Assembly: GCF_000422545.1 (NCBI RefSeq)
Contig: NZ_AULZ01000008.1
Span: forward strand, 124,001-188,000
Direction: 5' to 3'
Source: Desulfocurvibacter africanus subsp. africanus DSM 2603
GTDB lineage: Bacteria; Desulfobacterota; Desulfovibrionia; Desulfovibrionales; Desulfovibrionaceae
DNA: 64,000 bases
Shown: positions 47,566-56,112 of the stretch, one piece after another
Numbering within the stretch: the stretch's first letter is position 1
Layout: every line of letters begins with the position of its first letter
Made by a program: the position numbers and the translations under genes
The notes under the pieces: model-generated
Database searches by the model: none
The model's input: only the letters and a program-made list of their open reading frames with translations
What the model was told of the DNA's origin: nothing

Positions 47566-49395
47566 TCAACGCACCGGAAAGTTCAGGCGAAAATGTGTGC
47601 CCGCCCCTGGCACTAACTCGATGCTCCCGTGCAACTGCTTGACCAGTCTGACCACGAGTTGCAGGCCAAGCGACTTGGCTGTCCGAAAATCGTAGCCCTC
47701 GGGCAGGCCGCGGCCCGTATCCGATATTTCCAGGATCGCCCTCTCGCCCGAACGGGAGACGCTGATGGAGATCCGCCCGGCCGCGTCTTGACCGAAGGCG
47801 TGTTTGAAGGAATTGGTGACCAGTTCATTTACGATGAGCCCGCTGGGAATGGCCGCGTCGATGGTCAGGGCCACGCTTTCGCCGTCGACCATGCCCTGAA
47901 TCCTGCGCCTGTCGCCCATGGCGCTGAGCAGCCGGTCCAGGAGCTTGCGCATGTAGGCCAGCAGATCGATGGAAGCCAAGTCGTCGGAGCGGTACAACTC
48001 TTCATGGACCAGGGCCATGGTCAGAATGCGGTTCTGGCTCTCGACGAATAGATCGCGATGGGCGCCGCTTTGATCCGTGGCAGCCTGCAAATGCAGTAGG
48101 CTGGAGATGATCTGCAGGTTGTTCTTGACCCGATGATGGATCTCACGCAGCAGGATTTCCTTTTCTTGCAGGGACTTGACGATCTGTTCCTCGTAGAGCC
48201 GGCGCTTGGTCGTGTCTCGGCCCACGCACTGGAACTCGACTATCTGGCCGTCATCATCCAACAAGGCCCGGTCGCAGCGCTGCAGCCAGGTTTTGCGGCC
48301 GTTTGTCGACAACACGCAATGCTCCAGACAGTTGCTCGGCCGCTCCCGGCAGAAACCCGCAAGGTAGGCGCTAAGGTCTTCCTGATCCGCTTCGGGCACG
48401 AGGTCGAGAAAACGCATACCCAGGAGTTCATCCTTGGCGCAGCCGAAAAAACGAGCGAAAGCATCGTTTATGAAGGTCAGGCGGGTGTCGGGAGAGAAGC
48501 GGCAGACCAACTCGGTCTGATCCTCGACAATCGCTTGATAGAGCATCTGGCTCTTGCGCAAGGCCTCCTCGGCCAGCTTCTGCCGGCTGATGTCCGAAAC
48601 GCAGATCAGCACCGCAGACCCGCCGCACCAATCTATGGATTCCGAGTTCACCAACAGCCAGATTTCCTGTCCGGACTTGCACAATCCGCGCATATCGTAG
48701 GTCATGGGCATGCGCACGCCGCTCAGCCGCTGTTTGTGGCGAAGCAGGATTTTGCCGCGCTCTTCGTGATGGATCAAATCGAAAATGGACTTGTGCGCCA
48801 GTTCCTCGCGAGAGTAGCCGCAGATCTGCAAGAAGCGCGGGTTAGCGAAGCAAATGTGCTCCTCGCGGATAACCGCGATGCCCTCGAAGGCATTGTCCAC
48901 CAGCAGGCGGTAGGAGCGGTCGCCATCAGGGCGCTCAAGCTCGTTGGAGCCGACCTGGGATTCCGCATGCCGAGAACGGCTCATTTCGCGAAAGACACTT
49001 ACCACGCAGGGCTCGCAATCCAGGTTGACGATCCGCGCGGAGATATCCCCTCGCTGACTGGAACCATCCCTATGCAGCAGGGAAGCCTCGAAGCCCTCAA
49101 GTCTGCCCGCGGCCCTCAAGGCCTGCGCAAAACGCTCGCGTTGTCCCGAGTCCACCCAGAGGTCCAGGCCCAAGGATGTCCGGCCGAGCACCTCATCGCG
49201 TTCATAACCGAGCAGTTCGCTGAAACGCTGATTGACATCGAGATATACACCATCCGACAGTCGGTTGATGCTCATGGCTTCGGGGCAAAGCTCAAAAGCC
49301 AGTCGCTGGCGTTCCCGTGCATCGCCCAAGACGGTGCAGCCCTCTACGCCATCTGCGGCCCATGGTTCGGGGCCGGTTTTCAAGTCCTTGTCCAT
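47566..49395 (-). CDS. PAS-domain sensor histidine kinase, HisKA_2 type
   Basis: The 609-residue soluble kinase has three PAS domains (about 30-150, 165-285 and 295-405), recognised from repeated patterns such as GYERDEVLGRTSL, GYSREELAHKSIFDLIH and KDELLGMRFLDLVPEADQ. It then has a HisKA_2-type dimerisation segment with LLREIHHRVKNNLQIISSLLHLQA, whose His near residue 417 is the phosphorylation site, and a HATPase domain with ELVTNSFKHAFG and DTGRGLPEGYD. No membrane helix is present, so it senses cytoplasmic cues. Its response regulator is not in the window. It is divergent from the EAL-HDOD gene. Confidence 0.94.
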   Translation of the reverse strand: MDKDLKTGPEPWAADGVEGCTVLGDARERQRLAFELCPEAMSINRLSDGVYLDVNQRFSELLGYERDEVLGRTSLGLDLWVDSGQRERFAQALRAAGRLEGFEASLLHRDGSSQRGDISARIVNLDCEPCVVSVFREMSRSRHAESQVGSNELERPDGDRSYRLLVDNAFEGIAVIREEHICFANPRFLQICGYSREELAHKSIFDLIHHEERGKILLRHKQRLSGVRMPMTYDMRGLCKSGQEIWLLVNSESIDWCGGSAVLICVSDISRQKLAEEALRKSQMLYQAIVEDQTELVCRFSPDTRLTFINDAFARFFGCAKDELLGMRFLDLVPEADQEDLSAYLAGFCRERPSNCLEHCVLSTNGRKTWLQRCDRALLDDDGQIVEFQCVGRDTTKRRLYEEQIVKSLQEKEILLREIHHRVKNNLQIISSLLHLQAATDQSGAHRDLFVESQNRILTMALVHEELYRSDDLASIDLLAYMRKLLDRLLSAMGDRRRIQGMVDGESVALTIDAAIPSGLIVNELVTNSFKHAFGQDAAGRISISVSRSGERAILEISDTGRGLPEGYDFRTAKSLGLQLVVRLVKQLHGSIELVPGAGTHFRLNFPVR

Positions 49396-49823
49396 ACTTG
49401 CTTTTGCCTGCTTTTAGCGGCTCTGGTCTGATGAGCGCCGCCGGGGACAACAAATGTCGGCGGCCGTCCATGACCAGTGGGCGCCCATCCATCAGTCCTT
49501 GACCTGCCGATATGCGCATGTTGTGATATTTGTTGCGCTCCGCATGGGAGCACGCGTCATCATCCCACCCCAGGGTGGTCTAGGTCAACCCAAGCCTGCA
49601 AAGGAGCTGCCGCAAGGCATGTTTTTTGATAGTCAATGCGAGAAGCAAGCTGTCCATGATCCATGGCATGCATATCCAGGCCTCCGCTCCGCACAGGGTG
49701 GCGAATGTCCCTGCATCATGTCAGCCACGGGGGCTAGCGCGCCATCACGCCTTGCGTTATGCAAATTGGACTTCAAATTGAATCAAGCAACCTAGAAATA
49801 GGAATATTGGAAGGGCACCAAGG
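49396..49823. other. 428-bp intergenic region between divergent signalling genes
   Basis: This gap should hold promoters for the histidine kinase and the EAL-HDOD protein. A small inverted repeat (GCCGCCG and CGGCGGC) lies near 49438-49476. No gene or RNA is convincing, and I see no good -35/-10 pair. Confidence 0.5.
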
Positions 49824-51095
49824 ATGCAGGTGAACGCAAAGCAGGCAAAACCAAAGAGCGATAAAGCGCTTTTCTACATTCGACAGCCTATCTATGATCA
49901 GAGCATGTCCATATGGGGCTACGACCTGCAAGCGAAAGAGATCCATGCCGGCACGGCCTTGCAGATGCCGCCCGAGGATACCGGTAGCCTCCAGGAGGCT
50001 CGCGACAGGCGCAATGTCCTGCGGCGCATCCTGGACCGCGGAGCCCGAGCCATCCTGCCCGTTCAGGAGCGATTCCTCCTGCAGGCGGTCAGCTTCATCG
50101 CTCCGCCGGTACAGATCGGCTTCCGTATCTCCGCATCCAAACCTCTGAGTGCGGCCGGCCTGAAGGAGATCGAGCGCCTGAAGGAAGAAGGCCACGTCAT
50201 TTTGGCCGAGGTGAGTTCCGAGGAAGCCGACGGGGGCCTGCTGCAGGTCAGCGACATCATCTGTCTCGATGTCGCGGGCTTATCTCCGGACGGGGTTCGC
50301 CGCAGAATCAAGGGCTGGGAGCTCTTCGACGCCACGCTCATGGCCAGGGGCGTCGCCGACAAGTCGCATTTGGCCGAGTACCGCGACATGGGCTTCTCCC
50401 TGTTCACGGGCGCCTTCTTCAAGACTCCCGAGATCATTCCAGGCAAGGTCCTCTCGCCGCACAGGGCCTCACGGCTGCAAATATTCCAGGTAATGGAGCA
50501 GAGAGATCCCAACTTCGCCGACCTGGCCAACGCCATCCAGGCCGATGTTTCCCTAAGCCTGCGCCTGCTCGCCTACCTCAACTCGGCCATATTCTCCATG
50601 CCGGTCAAGATCACTTCCATCAAGCAGGCCATCACACTGCTAGGCTGGAAGAAGGTCAGGACGTGGTTGCGCATGGTGCTGTTGACGGACATGCTGGCCG
50701 ACGACGAAGACAGCGAACTGCTTTTCGTATCGCTGCAAAGAGGCAAGTTCCTTGAGCTGGTGACCACGCAGCATCCGGAGCTGCACTTCGATCCGGGCGA
50801 GATGTTCCTGCTTGGCGCTTTTTCCCTGCTCGAAACCATTCTGGGCGTGCCCATGAAGCAAATCCTGGCGGACCTGCCCCTGGACGAAAGGCTCAAGGGA
50901 ACCCTGTGCCGCCGCAAGACAGAGTACCTGCCTCTGCTGCAGCTCGCCGAGCTGTTCGAGGAGCCTGACTGGACGGAACTGGAAAACCTGCTCCAACTCC
51001 TGCGCCTGGATTTCGACAAGGTTGCCCTGGCCGTGTTCACGTCTTCGATCTGGGTCGAACAATTCTTCGAAACCCAGGAAGGGCTTCGGCATTGA
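49824..51095 (+). CDS. EAL-HDOD signalling protein with degenerate EAL domain
   Basis: This is a 423-residue cytoplasmic protein of the YuxH-like class. The first 200 residues align with an EAL phosphodiesterase fold (FYIRQPIYDQSMSIWGYDLQAKE, then IGFRIS, ILAEVSSEEADGG and CLDVAGLS), but the EAL triad is replaced (DLQ) and other metal ligands are lost, so cyclic-di-GMP hydrolysis is unlikely. Residues from about 205 form an HDOD domain with FADLANAIQADVSLSLRLLAYLNSAIFS and ITSIKQAITLLGWKKVRTW. HDOD proteins act in signal transduction and motility or biofilm control. It is divergent from the PAS kinase. Confidence 0.9.
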   Translation: MQVNAKQAKPKSDKALFYIRQPIYDQSMSIWGYDLQAKEIHAGTALQMPPEDTGSLQEARDRRNVLRRILDRGARAILPVQERFLLQAVSFIAPPVQIGFRISASKPLSAAGLKEIERLKEEGHVILAEVSSEEADGGLLQVSDIICLDVAGLSPDGVRRRIKGWELFDATLMARGVADKSHLAEYRDMGFSLFTGAFFKTPEIIPGKVLSPHRASRLQIFQVMEQRDPNFADLANAIQADVSLSLRLLAYLNSAIFSMPVKITSIKQAITLLGWKKVRTWLRMVLLTDMLADDEDSELLFVSLQRGKFLELVTTQHPELHFDPGEMFLLGAFSLLETILGVPMKQILADLPLDERLKGTLCRRKTEYLPLLQLAELFEEPDWTELENLLQLLRLDFDKVALAVFTSSIWVEQFFETQEGLRH

Positions 51096-51137
51096 AAGCC
51101 CCGTAGCCGAACACCTGCCTTGCGGCATGAAAGGGTG

Positions 51138-51163
51138 CGCCGCGGCCAATCCCGGCCGCGGCG
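51138..51163. terminator. hairpin between converging genes
   Basis: CGCCGCGGCC pairs with GGCCGCGGCG across a six-base loop. It lies 42 bases after the EAL-HDOD stop and 18 before the end of the next minus-strand gene. No T run, so moderate confidence. Confidence 0.55.
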
Positions 51164-51181
51164 ATGACTTGCAGTGCTGCG

Positions 51182-51610
51182 CTAGCCCGTGGTTACGGCC
51201 GTGGTCACGCGCACCTGGTAGAAGAAGTCGTTCAGGTAGCCCTTGGCCGCCAGCAGGTCGAACATGGCCTTGACCGAAGCGCGGTCAATGGCGCCAAGGT
51301 CAGCGACATACAATGAGCGACCAAGATCCTGTCCTGGCGTCATGCGGAAGAACGTGAAGGGCTTTGCGTCGTCTACCTGCAGCTCGAAAGCCAGCGCCCC
51401 CTCGGCCTTGGCCCAGGCCACCAGGGCCGTGTAGCGTGCGGCCTTGTGCCGGTCATCCTCGCCAGCGAACCAGATGTAGACGGCCTCTTCTTCCTTGACC
51501 AGCTCGACGAGCGAGGCCAAGTCAGCATTGTCTTCGTTTATGCTGTCAACCAAATGCTCGAACAGGCTTCTGACGAGCTCTTGTAGATCCATTTCTGTAG
51601 TCTGGAGCAT
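51182..51610 (-). CDS. hypothetical protein
   Basis: The 142-residue protein opens with an acidic helical stretch (MDLQELVRSLFEHLVDSINEDNADLASLVELVKEEE), then has a strand-helix core and ends VTTAVTTG. Features such as VYIWFAGEDDRHKAARYTALVAWAKAEGALAFEL look well folded and soluble. No catalytic motif or signal peptide is evident and I cannot name the family. It converges with the EAL-HDOD gene. GGGAGACTC lies before the ATG. Confidence 0.75.
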   Translation of the reverse strand: MLQTTEMDLQELVRSLFEHLVDSINEDNADLASLVELVKEEEAVYIWFAGEDDRHKAARYTALVAWAKAEGALAFELQVDDAKPFTFFRMTPGQDLGRSLYVADLGAIDRASVKAMFDLLAAKGYLNDFFYQVRVTTAVTTG

Positions 51611-51790
51611 GAGTCTCCCTCGTGCGAGAGTTTTCCAATCGGTTAAAGGCCAAAGCCGGTTTCAGCAAGCAAAAAATAACGTTTGTCGCGAGAATGGCCC
51701 GTTTTAAGCCCTAACCATGTCCTGCAACTTGCAATTCCGGCCAGCCTGGGCCATGAAACCAGGAGGTCGACCGCAACCGGGGATAGTGGC

Positions 51791-52207
51791 TTGATATCCT
51801 TCCGCAAAGAGCTGTGGCTCGAAGCGCCGACGCGCCGCGCCTTCATCAACATAACGCCGCAGGTAGAGCAATGCCTGCGCGAGTCCGGCATCCACGAAGG
51901 GCTTTGCCTGGTAAACGCCATGCACATCACGGCCAGCGTGTTCATCAACGATGACGAGCCCGGCCTGCACCACGACTACGACGCATGGCTTGAGCGGCTC
52001 GCGCCGCACGCGCCCGTGTCCCAGTACCGCCACAACGTGGGCGAGGACAATGCCGACGCACACATGAAACGGCAGATCATGGGCCGCGAAGTGGTCGTGG
52101 CCGTCACGGACGGCAGACTCGATTTCGGCACATGGGAACGCATCTTCTACGGCGAATTCGACGGCAGGCGGCGCAAGCGGGTGCTCGTGAAGATCATTGG
52201 GGAGTGA
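51791..52207 (+). CDS. YjbQ/UPF0047 family protein
   Basis: The 138-residue protein matches the UPF0047/YjbQ family along its length: [23 protein letters not shown] at the start, [36 protein letters not shown], the [25 protein letters not shown] motif and a closing [11 protein letters not shown]. Members of the family have been linked to thiamine-phosphate synthase-like activity, but the physiological role is unclear. The frame is open to an upstream TTG; I chose the TTG at 51791 because it matches the family start and has GGGG nine bases before it. Confidence 0.88.
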   Translation: MISFRKELWLEAPTRRAFINITPQVEQCLRESGIHEGLCLVNAMHITASVFINDDEPGLHHDYDAWLERLAPHAPVSQYRHNVGEDNADAHMKRQIMGREVVVAVTDGRLDFGTWERIFYGEFDGRRRKRVLVKIIGE

Positions 52208-52268
52208 TCCTTCCGCGCCGCAGGCCTTGAGAACATCTTTCGATCCGGACCGACAAGGGGGAGAGCAC

Positions 52269-52589
52269 ATGTCCACGCAGCACGTCATGATCTTTATCAA
52301 GTTGGGCGACATATCCGCCACGAGCGTCCCGCGCCTCGACGAGGCGCTCAAGAGCTATGGATGGGAAAAGTCCAAATTCGACACCAATCTATGGCGGGCC
52401 ACGGTCGGCAGCGAGGAGGAGCAGGCCAAGCTGAGCACGCAGGTCCAGAAGCAGCTCATCACGGCGGCCAACTTCGCCGAGGCCGGCGCGTTCATGGCCG
52501 TGCTGCAGGTCGGCAACAGCCAGCCCGTGGGCTATGTGTTCAAGAAGGGCGACGCCCTCAAGTGGAACAGATCCGCGGCGGCTTTTTAA
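52269..52589 (+). CDS. small hypothetical protein
   Basis: This 106-residue soluble protein starts MSTQHVMIFIKLGDISATSVPRLDEALKSYGWEKSKFDTNLWRATVG. It has a small alpha/beta outline: a strand, a helix of RLDEALKSYG, then QVQKQLITAANFAEAGAFMAVLQVG and a final strand. The layout resembles small ferredoxin-fold or ribosome-associated domains, but no motif allows a firm call. GGGGGAG lies six bases before the ATG. It follows yjbQ by 61 bases on the same strand. A GGCGGCTT/AAGCCGCC hairpin overlaps its stop codon. Confidence 0.75.
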   Translation: MSTQHVMIFIKLGDISATSVPRLDEALKSYGWEKSKFDTNLWRATVGSEEEQAKLSTQVQKQLITAANFAEAGAFMAVLQVGNSQPVGYVFKKGDALKWNRSAAAF

Positions 52590-52595
52590 GCCGCC
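52577..52595 (+). terminator. hairpin overlapping a stop codon
   Basis: GGCGGCTT and AAGCCGCC pair across TTT, with the TAA stop inside the right side of the loop and arm. The stem is eight bp. It may be a terminator or a translation-related structure of the small hypothetical gene. Confidence 0.4.
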
Positions 52596-52789
52596 TGGGC
52601 TTGCCCTTTTCCAGGGCTGCCGCGAATAAGCACTTCCGTGACATTTGATTCGTACAGCTTTCAGCTTCGCAAATCTGTCTGTCTTTCCTTCCGTGTGTTG
52701 ACAATCCGCATGCGTTAGGTAAATTAGCCGCCTCCTCAGCCGAACCCCAGCCCTCCCTATCTTCGGGAGGAATACGAGACATCCCCTTT

Positions 52790-54184
52790 ATGTTCCGCTT
52801 CCGCTATCACGGCGTCGGTGGCTACCGCGAGGTGCTCACCGTCAGCCTGCCTCTTGTCATCAGCATGGCCTCGAACACACTCATGCAGTTCACGGACCGC
52901 ATGTTCCTGGCCAGCTATTCCGTGGACGCCATTGCCGCGGCCATGCCCGCGGGCATGGCCGCGTTCCTGGGCATCGCCTTTTTCATGGGCACCGGCGGTT
53001 ACGCCAACGTGTTCGTGGCCCAGTACGTGGGCGCGGGCAGGCCGCAGCGCGTGGGCGCGGCGCTATGGCAGGGCATCTGGTTCTCCCTGCTGGCCTCGGC
53101 TTTGCTGGCTCTGCTGGCCTTGCCGGCCGAGTCCCTGTTCTCGCTGGCCGGACATCCCGAAGCCGTGCGCAAGCTGGAGGTAACCTACTTCCAGATCCTG
53201 GCCCTAGGCGCGGGCTTCTCGGTGCTCGGCTCGGTGATGTCCTGTTTTTACACGGGCCGGGGCCAGACGCGCGTGGTCATGCTTGCCAACGTAGCCGGAG
53301 CCGCGCTCAACGTGCCGCTGGACTATGCACTCATCAACGGCGCCTGGGGCATGCCCGAGTTGGGCATCGCGGGCGCGGGAATAGCCACTATAGTCTCGGC
53401 GGCCTTTATCTGCCTTATCCTCGCCCTGCTCATCTTCCGACGCGCCAATGAGGCCGATTTCGGCGTGCGCAGCGCCTGGAAGCCGGAGCGTGAACTCTTC
53501 GGCCGGCTCATGCGCTACGGCTTGCCCGGCGGCACGCAATTCTGCATGGACATACTGGCCATCACCTTCTTCATCTTCATGGTCGGCAGACTGGGCCGAG
53601 CCGAGCTGGCGGCCACGAACATCGTCTTCAACATCTCCATGCTTGCCTTCATGCCCATGATCGGCGTGCACGTGGCCGTAAGCACTCTGGTTGGCCAAGC
53701 TATCGGCCGCGGCAAGCCCGAGGACGGCGCGCGCGCCACGACCAGCGCCGTGCATATCTCGCTATTGTACATGAGCCTGTTCGGCCTGGCCTTCCTGTTC
53801 TTGCCCGAAGCCCTGCTTGACCTGTTCCGGCCCGCCGACGCCTCAGACGCCGAGTTCGCGGCCATCGTGGAGACCGGCATCGTGCTGTTGCGCTTCGTGA
53901 CCCTGTACAACTGCTTCGACGCCATCGGCATCATCTACTCCGGGGCTATCAGAGGCGCGGGAGACACCATCTTCGTCATGAAGGCCATCGCCGTGGTCGC
54001 GCTGCTGGGTATGTTCCTGCCCGTAACGATTCTGTCCACGTTCTATCAGGGGAATCTGTACCAGCTATGGGCCTGCGCCACCCTGTACATAAGCGCCCTG
54101 GGTCTAGCCTTCGCATTGCGCTACCGCCAGGGGGCCTGGCGCTCCATGAGCGTCATCGAGTCCGAGCCGGCGAGACTGGCCTGA
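52790..54184 (+). CDS. MATE-family multidrug/cation exporter
   Basis: The 464-residue inner-membrane protein has twelve hydrophobic helices in two pseudo-symmetric halves, typical of MATE antiporters that expel cationic drugs and metabolites using Na+ or H+. Landmarks are PLVISMASNTLMQFTDRMFLA near the start, GAALNVPLDYALINGAWGMPELGIAGAGIAT in helix 6, and GVHVAVSTLVGQAIGRGKPEDGARAT opening the second half. The substrate is unknown. It begins only 200 bases after a small hypothetical gene. A terminator hairpin lies 54 bases after its stop. Confidence 0.93.
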   Translation: MFRFRYHGVGGYREVLTVSLPLVISMASNTLMQFTDRMFLASYSVDAIAAAMPAGMAAFLGIAFFMGTGGYANVFVAQYVGAGRPQRVGAALWQGIWFSLLASALLALLALPAESLFSLAGHPEAVRKLEVTYFQILALGAGFSVLGSVMSCFYTGRGQTRVVMLANVAGAALNVPLDYALINGAWGMPELGIAGAGIATIVSAAFICLILALLIFRRANEADFGVRSAWKPERELFGRLMRYGLPGGTQFCMDILAITFFIFMVGRLGRAELAATNIVFNISMLAFMPMIGVHVAVSTLVGQAIGRGKPEDGARATTSAVHISLLYMSLFGLAFLFLPEALLDLFRPADASDAEFAAIVETGIVLLRFVTLYNCFDAIGIIYSGAIRGAGDTIFVMKAIAVVALLGMFLPVTILSTFYQGNLYQLWACATLYISALGLAFALRYRQGAWRSMSVIESEPARLA

Positions 54185-54237
54185 GCTTTTGCGGACCGGC
54201 TTCAAGCAACGTCTGACCTCCCAAGGATATACAAAAC

Positions 54238-54273
54238 AAGCGGCCGCCCAAGCTTCTGCATGGACGGCCGCTT
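54238..54273. terminator. hairpin terminator between MATE and DsrE-like genes
   Basis: AAGCGGCCG at 54238-54246 pairs with CGGCCGCTT at 54265-54273, followed on the plus strand by TCATTGA and preceded by an A-rich run, so it can serve both converging genes. The loop is rather long at 18 bases. Confidence 0.65.
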
Positions 54274-54322
54274 TCATTGACCTTTCCAAAAACTGCGCGG
54301 GTCCAGGGGCGCGCCTTAAGCA

Positions 54323-54670
54323 TCAGAACGTCATCACTTCGTAGCCCTGCTCCAGAAAGCGGGCCACGGACGGATGGCCCTGCATGTCGTCCAGTAGCGG
54401 CACGCCGGCGGCCTGGACATCCTGCAGCACTCCCATCTTGGCCGAGCAGGCCTTGCAGGCCCCGGCAATGAGGCCGAGCATCTTGGCGCGCTCATACAGA
54501 TCATGGAAAGGTGCGCCCTCGCGGGCAAGCTCCGGTATGGCCTTGGTCACCTTGCCCTCGACCACGATGCGCGCTTCCCAGCCTCGGGAGTTCATGTCCA
54601 GGGCGTTGAGCAGCACATGAACGAAGCAGAGCGTTTCACCGTTGTAGGCGAACAGAGCTATCTTTCGCAT
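54323..54670 (-). CDS. DsrE/F-like protein
   Basis: The 115-residue protein has the small alpha/beta fold outline of the DsrE/DsrF-like family (MRKIALFAYNGETLCFVHVLLNALDM, then GWEARIVVEGKVTKAIPEL) with Cys72 and Cys75 in GACKACSAKMGV. The family includes sulfur-transfer subunits, and a Cys near this spot is the sulfur carrier in some. Here two closely spaced cysteines suggest redox or sulfur handling, although function is not proven. It is the last gene of a six-gene minus-strand run, 13 bases after the peroxiredoxin gene. Confidence 0.8.
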   Translation of the reverse strand: MRKIALFAYNGETLCFVHVLLNALDMNSRGWEARIVVEGKVTKAIPELAREGAPFHDLYERAKMLGLIAGACKACSAKMGVLQDVQAAGVPLLDDMQGHPSVARFLEQGYEVMTF

Positions 54671-54683
54671 GGGGGCGCAGGTC

Positions 54684-55478
54684 CTATTGTGCTTTGTTTA
54701 TGCGGTCCAACTCATCAATGAGTGTCTCCAACCTGGGCACCTTGTTGATATCGACAACCTCGGCGTAGCGGATGACGCCCTGCTTATCGATAATGAATAA
54801 GGCACGCTCGGTAAAGCCCTCGGGCCGCAGCACGCCGTAGCGCGAGGCCACCTCGCCCTGGGGATGGAAGTCCGAGAGAACGGGAAACCAGCATTTGCCC
54901 ATGGTTTCGGCCCAAGCGTGCAGGGTCGGAATGTTGTCCACGCTGATGCCCAGAATCACGGCGTCGCGCGTCTGGATCTCCTCGCGGCCAAGATTATAGC
55001 CCGGCCACTGCTCGGAACAGACAGGAGTCCAGGCCGCGGGCACGAAGGACAGCACCACGTTCTTCTTGCCGCGAAAATCACTCAGGCTGACATCCTGGCC
55101 GGAAATGGAAGGCAAGGTAAAGTCCGGGGCCATGTCGCCCACCTGCACCTTCAACTTGCTGGCCCGAGGCGGGAGCTTGCCCGGATCCCAGATAAGTCCA
55201 CCCTGATCGTGTCCTTCATGACCGCTCTTCGGCGCAATGCGCGTTGTCTGGGCAGGAGCGGGAGCGGCGGCGACCAGCGCAAGGACCAGGGCCAGCAGAA
55301 GAGCCTGGACGGCGAACAAGACCTTTCGCCTCGGTGCCGGGAGTGGCTCATCTCTCCAGGCCCTACCCACCACGATTCGGCTATGATTAAACGCCTTCTG
55401 GAGTCCGCGCGGGTCGGCAGCGGACTGCTCCAATACGCTCAGGCCCGAAAGTCGTTCGGCGTTCGCATTGTGGATCAT
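54684..55478 (-). CDS. secreted or membrane-anchored peroxiredoxin
   Basis: The 264-residue protein contains an AhpC/TSA-type peroxiredoxin domain from about 110 to 260. The peroxidatic Cys154 lies in the motif P147-AAW-T151-PV-C154 (VPAAWTPVC), the classical PxxxTxxC. An unusually long leader of some 50 residues precedes a strongly hydrophobic signal or anchor (about 53-76, ending APAPA). The start ATG overlaps the previous gene's stop (ATGA), but an internal TTG or GTG start near the signal is possible. Position next to a TlpA-like gene supports periplasmic thiol-redox work. No resolving cysteine is obvious. Confidence 0.85.
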   Translation of the reverse strand: MIHNANAERLSGLSVLEQSAADPRGLQKAFNHSRIVVGRAWRDEPLPAPRRKVLFAVQALLLALVLALVAAAPAPAQTTRIAPKSGHEGHDQGGLIWDPGKLPPRASKLKVQVGDMAPDFTLPSISGQDVSLSDFRGKKNVVLSFVPAAWTPVCSEQWPGYNLGREEIQTRDAVILGISVDNIPTLHAWAETMGKCWFPVLSDFHPQGEVASRYGVLRPEGFTERALFIIDKQGVIRYAEVVDINKVPRLETLIDELDRINKAQ

Positions 55479-56050
55479 TTTGTCTTCTCCAGACCGGCTG
55501 CGGAGCGAATATTCGAAAGGAATTTCTTGGGGCTGTCCATGCGCCCCTCGACGACATGCAGCACCTGCGGAGACCGGCCGCGCAGGTCAAGCAGGAAATA
55601 GGTCGGCGTGCCGGCCACGCCGGCCTGGGTCACGGCTACCATTTCCTCATCCATGATAAGCGGAAAAGGCACGCCGTACTTGTTGCGGTATAGCGTCAGC
55701 TCGAATTCCGTGTTGTTCACGCCCAATGCCAGGACCTTGAGCTGTTTCCCCAGGCCCTGCTCCTGAATCGCCGCGAAGACCTCGTTCATGTGCGGCGCGT
55801 CGGCCTGGCAGTGCGGGCACAGGGCGCTCATGACTTCCAGCAGCAGGAAATCGGACCCGACATCCGACAAAGTGAAAGGCTGACTTGGCTTCACGCCCAG
55901 ATATGCGGCATCCTCGGCCGTGGAGGGTGGCGACATGCGCAGATCCGGGAATTCCTGGCCCACTGCGGGCACGGCCCTGGACAGGTCCGGTTGCGACATA
56001 AAGAGCAGGAACATAACCGGGATCAGTATTCCGCGTGCAGGTTTCCACAT
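55475..56050 (-). CDS. TlpA/ResA-like periplasmic thioredoxin
   Basis: The 191-residue protein has a signal peptide (hydrophobic core about 8-19, cut near residue 26) and a thioredoxin-fold domain with the active site Cys78-Pro-His-Cys81 in MSALCPHCQ. The [12 protein letters not shown] segment supplies the cis-proline. TlpA/ResA relatives reduce periplasmic disulfides or assist cytochrome c maturation. The open frame begins far upstream, but AAGGAG eight bases before this ATG and the signal peptide set the start. Its stop overlaps the peroxiredoxin start by four bases, so the two are translationally coupled. Confidence 0.9.
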   Translation of the reverse strand: MWKPARGILIPVMFLLFMSQPDLSRAVPAVGQEFPDLRMSPPSTAEDAAYLGVKPSQPFTLSDVGSDFLLLEVMSALCPHCQADAPHMNEVFAAIQEQGLGKQLKVLALGVNNTEFELTLYRNKYGVPFPLIMDEEMVAVTQAGVAGTPTYFLLDLRGRSPQVLHVVEGRMDSPKKFLSNIRSAAGLEKTK

Positions 56051-56112
56051 ATCAGTTTCTCCTTGCCGGATCTCCAGGCAACCGGGAGATCCTCGTGTTT
56101 TCTCGGGTCTCT

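Noticed and set aside
49454-49795. 113-residue plus-strand frame between the kinase and the EAL-HDOD gene
   Set aside because: Weak start, no domain, and coding character is poor.
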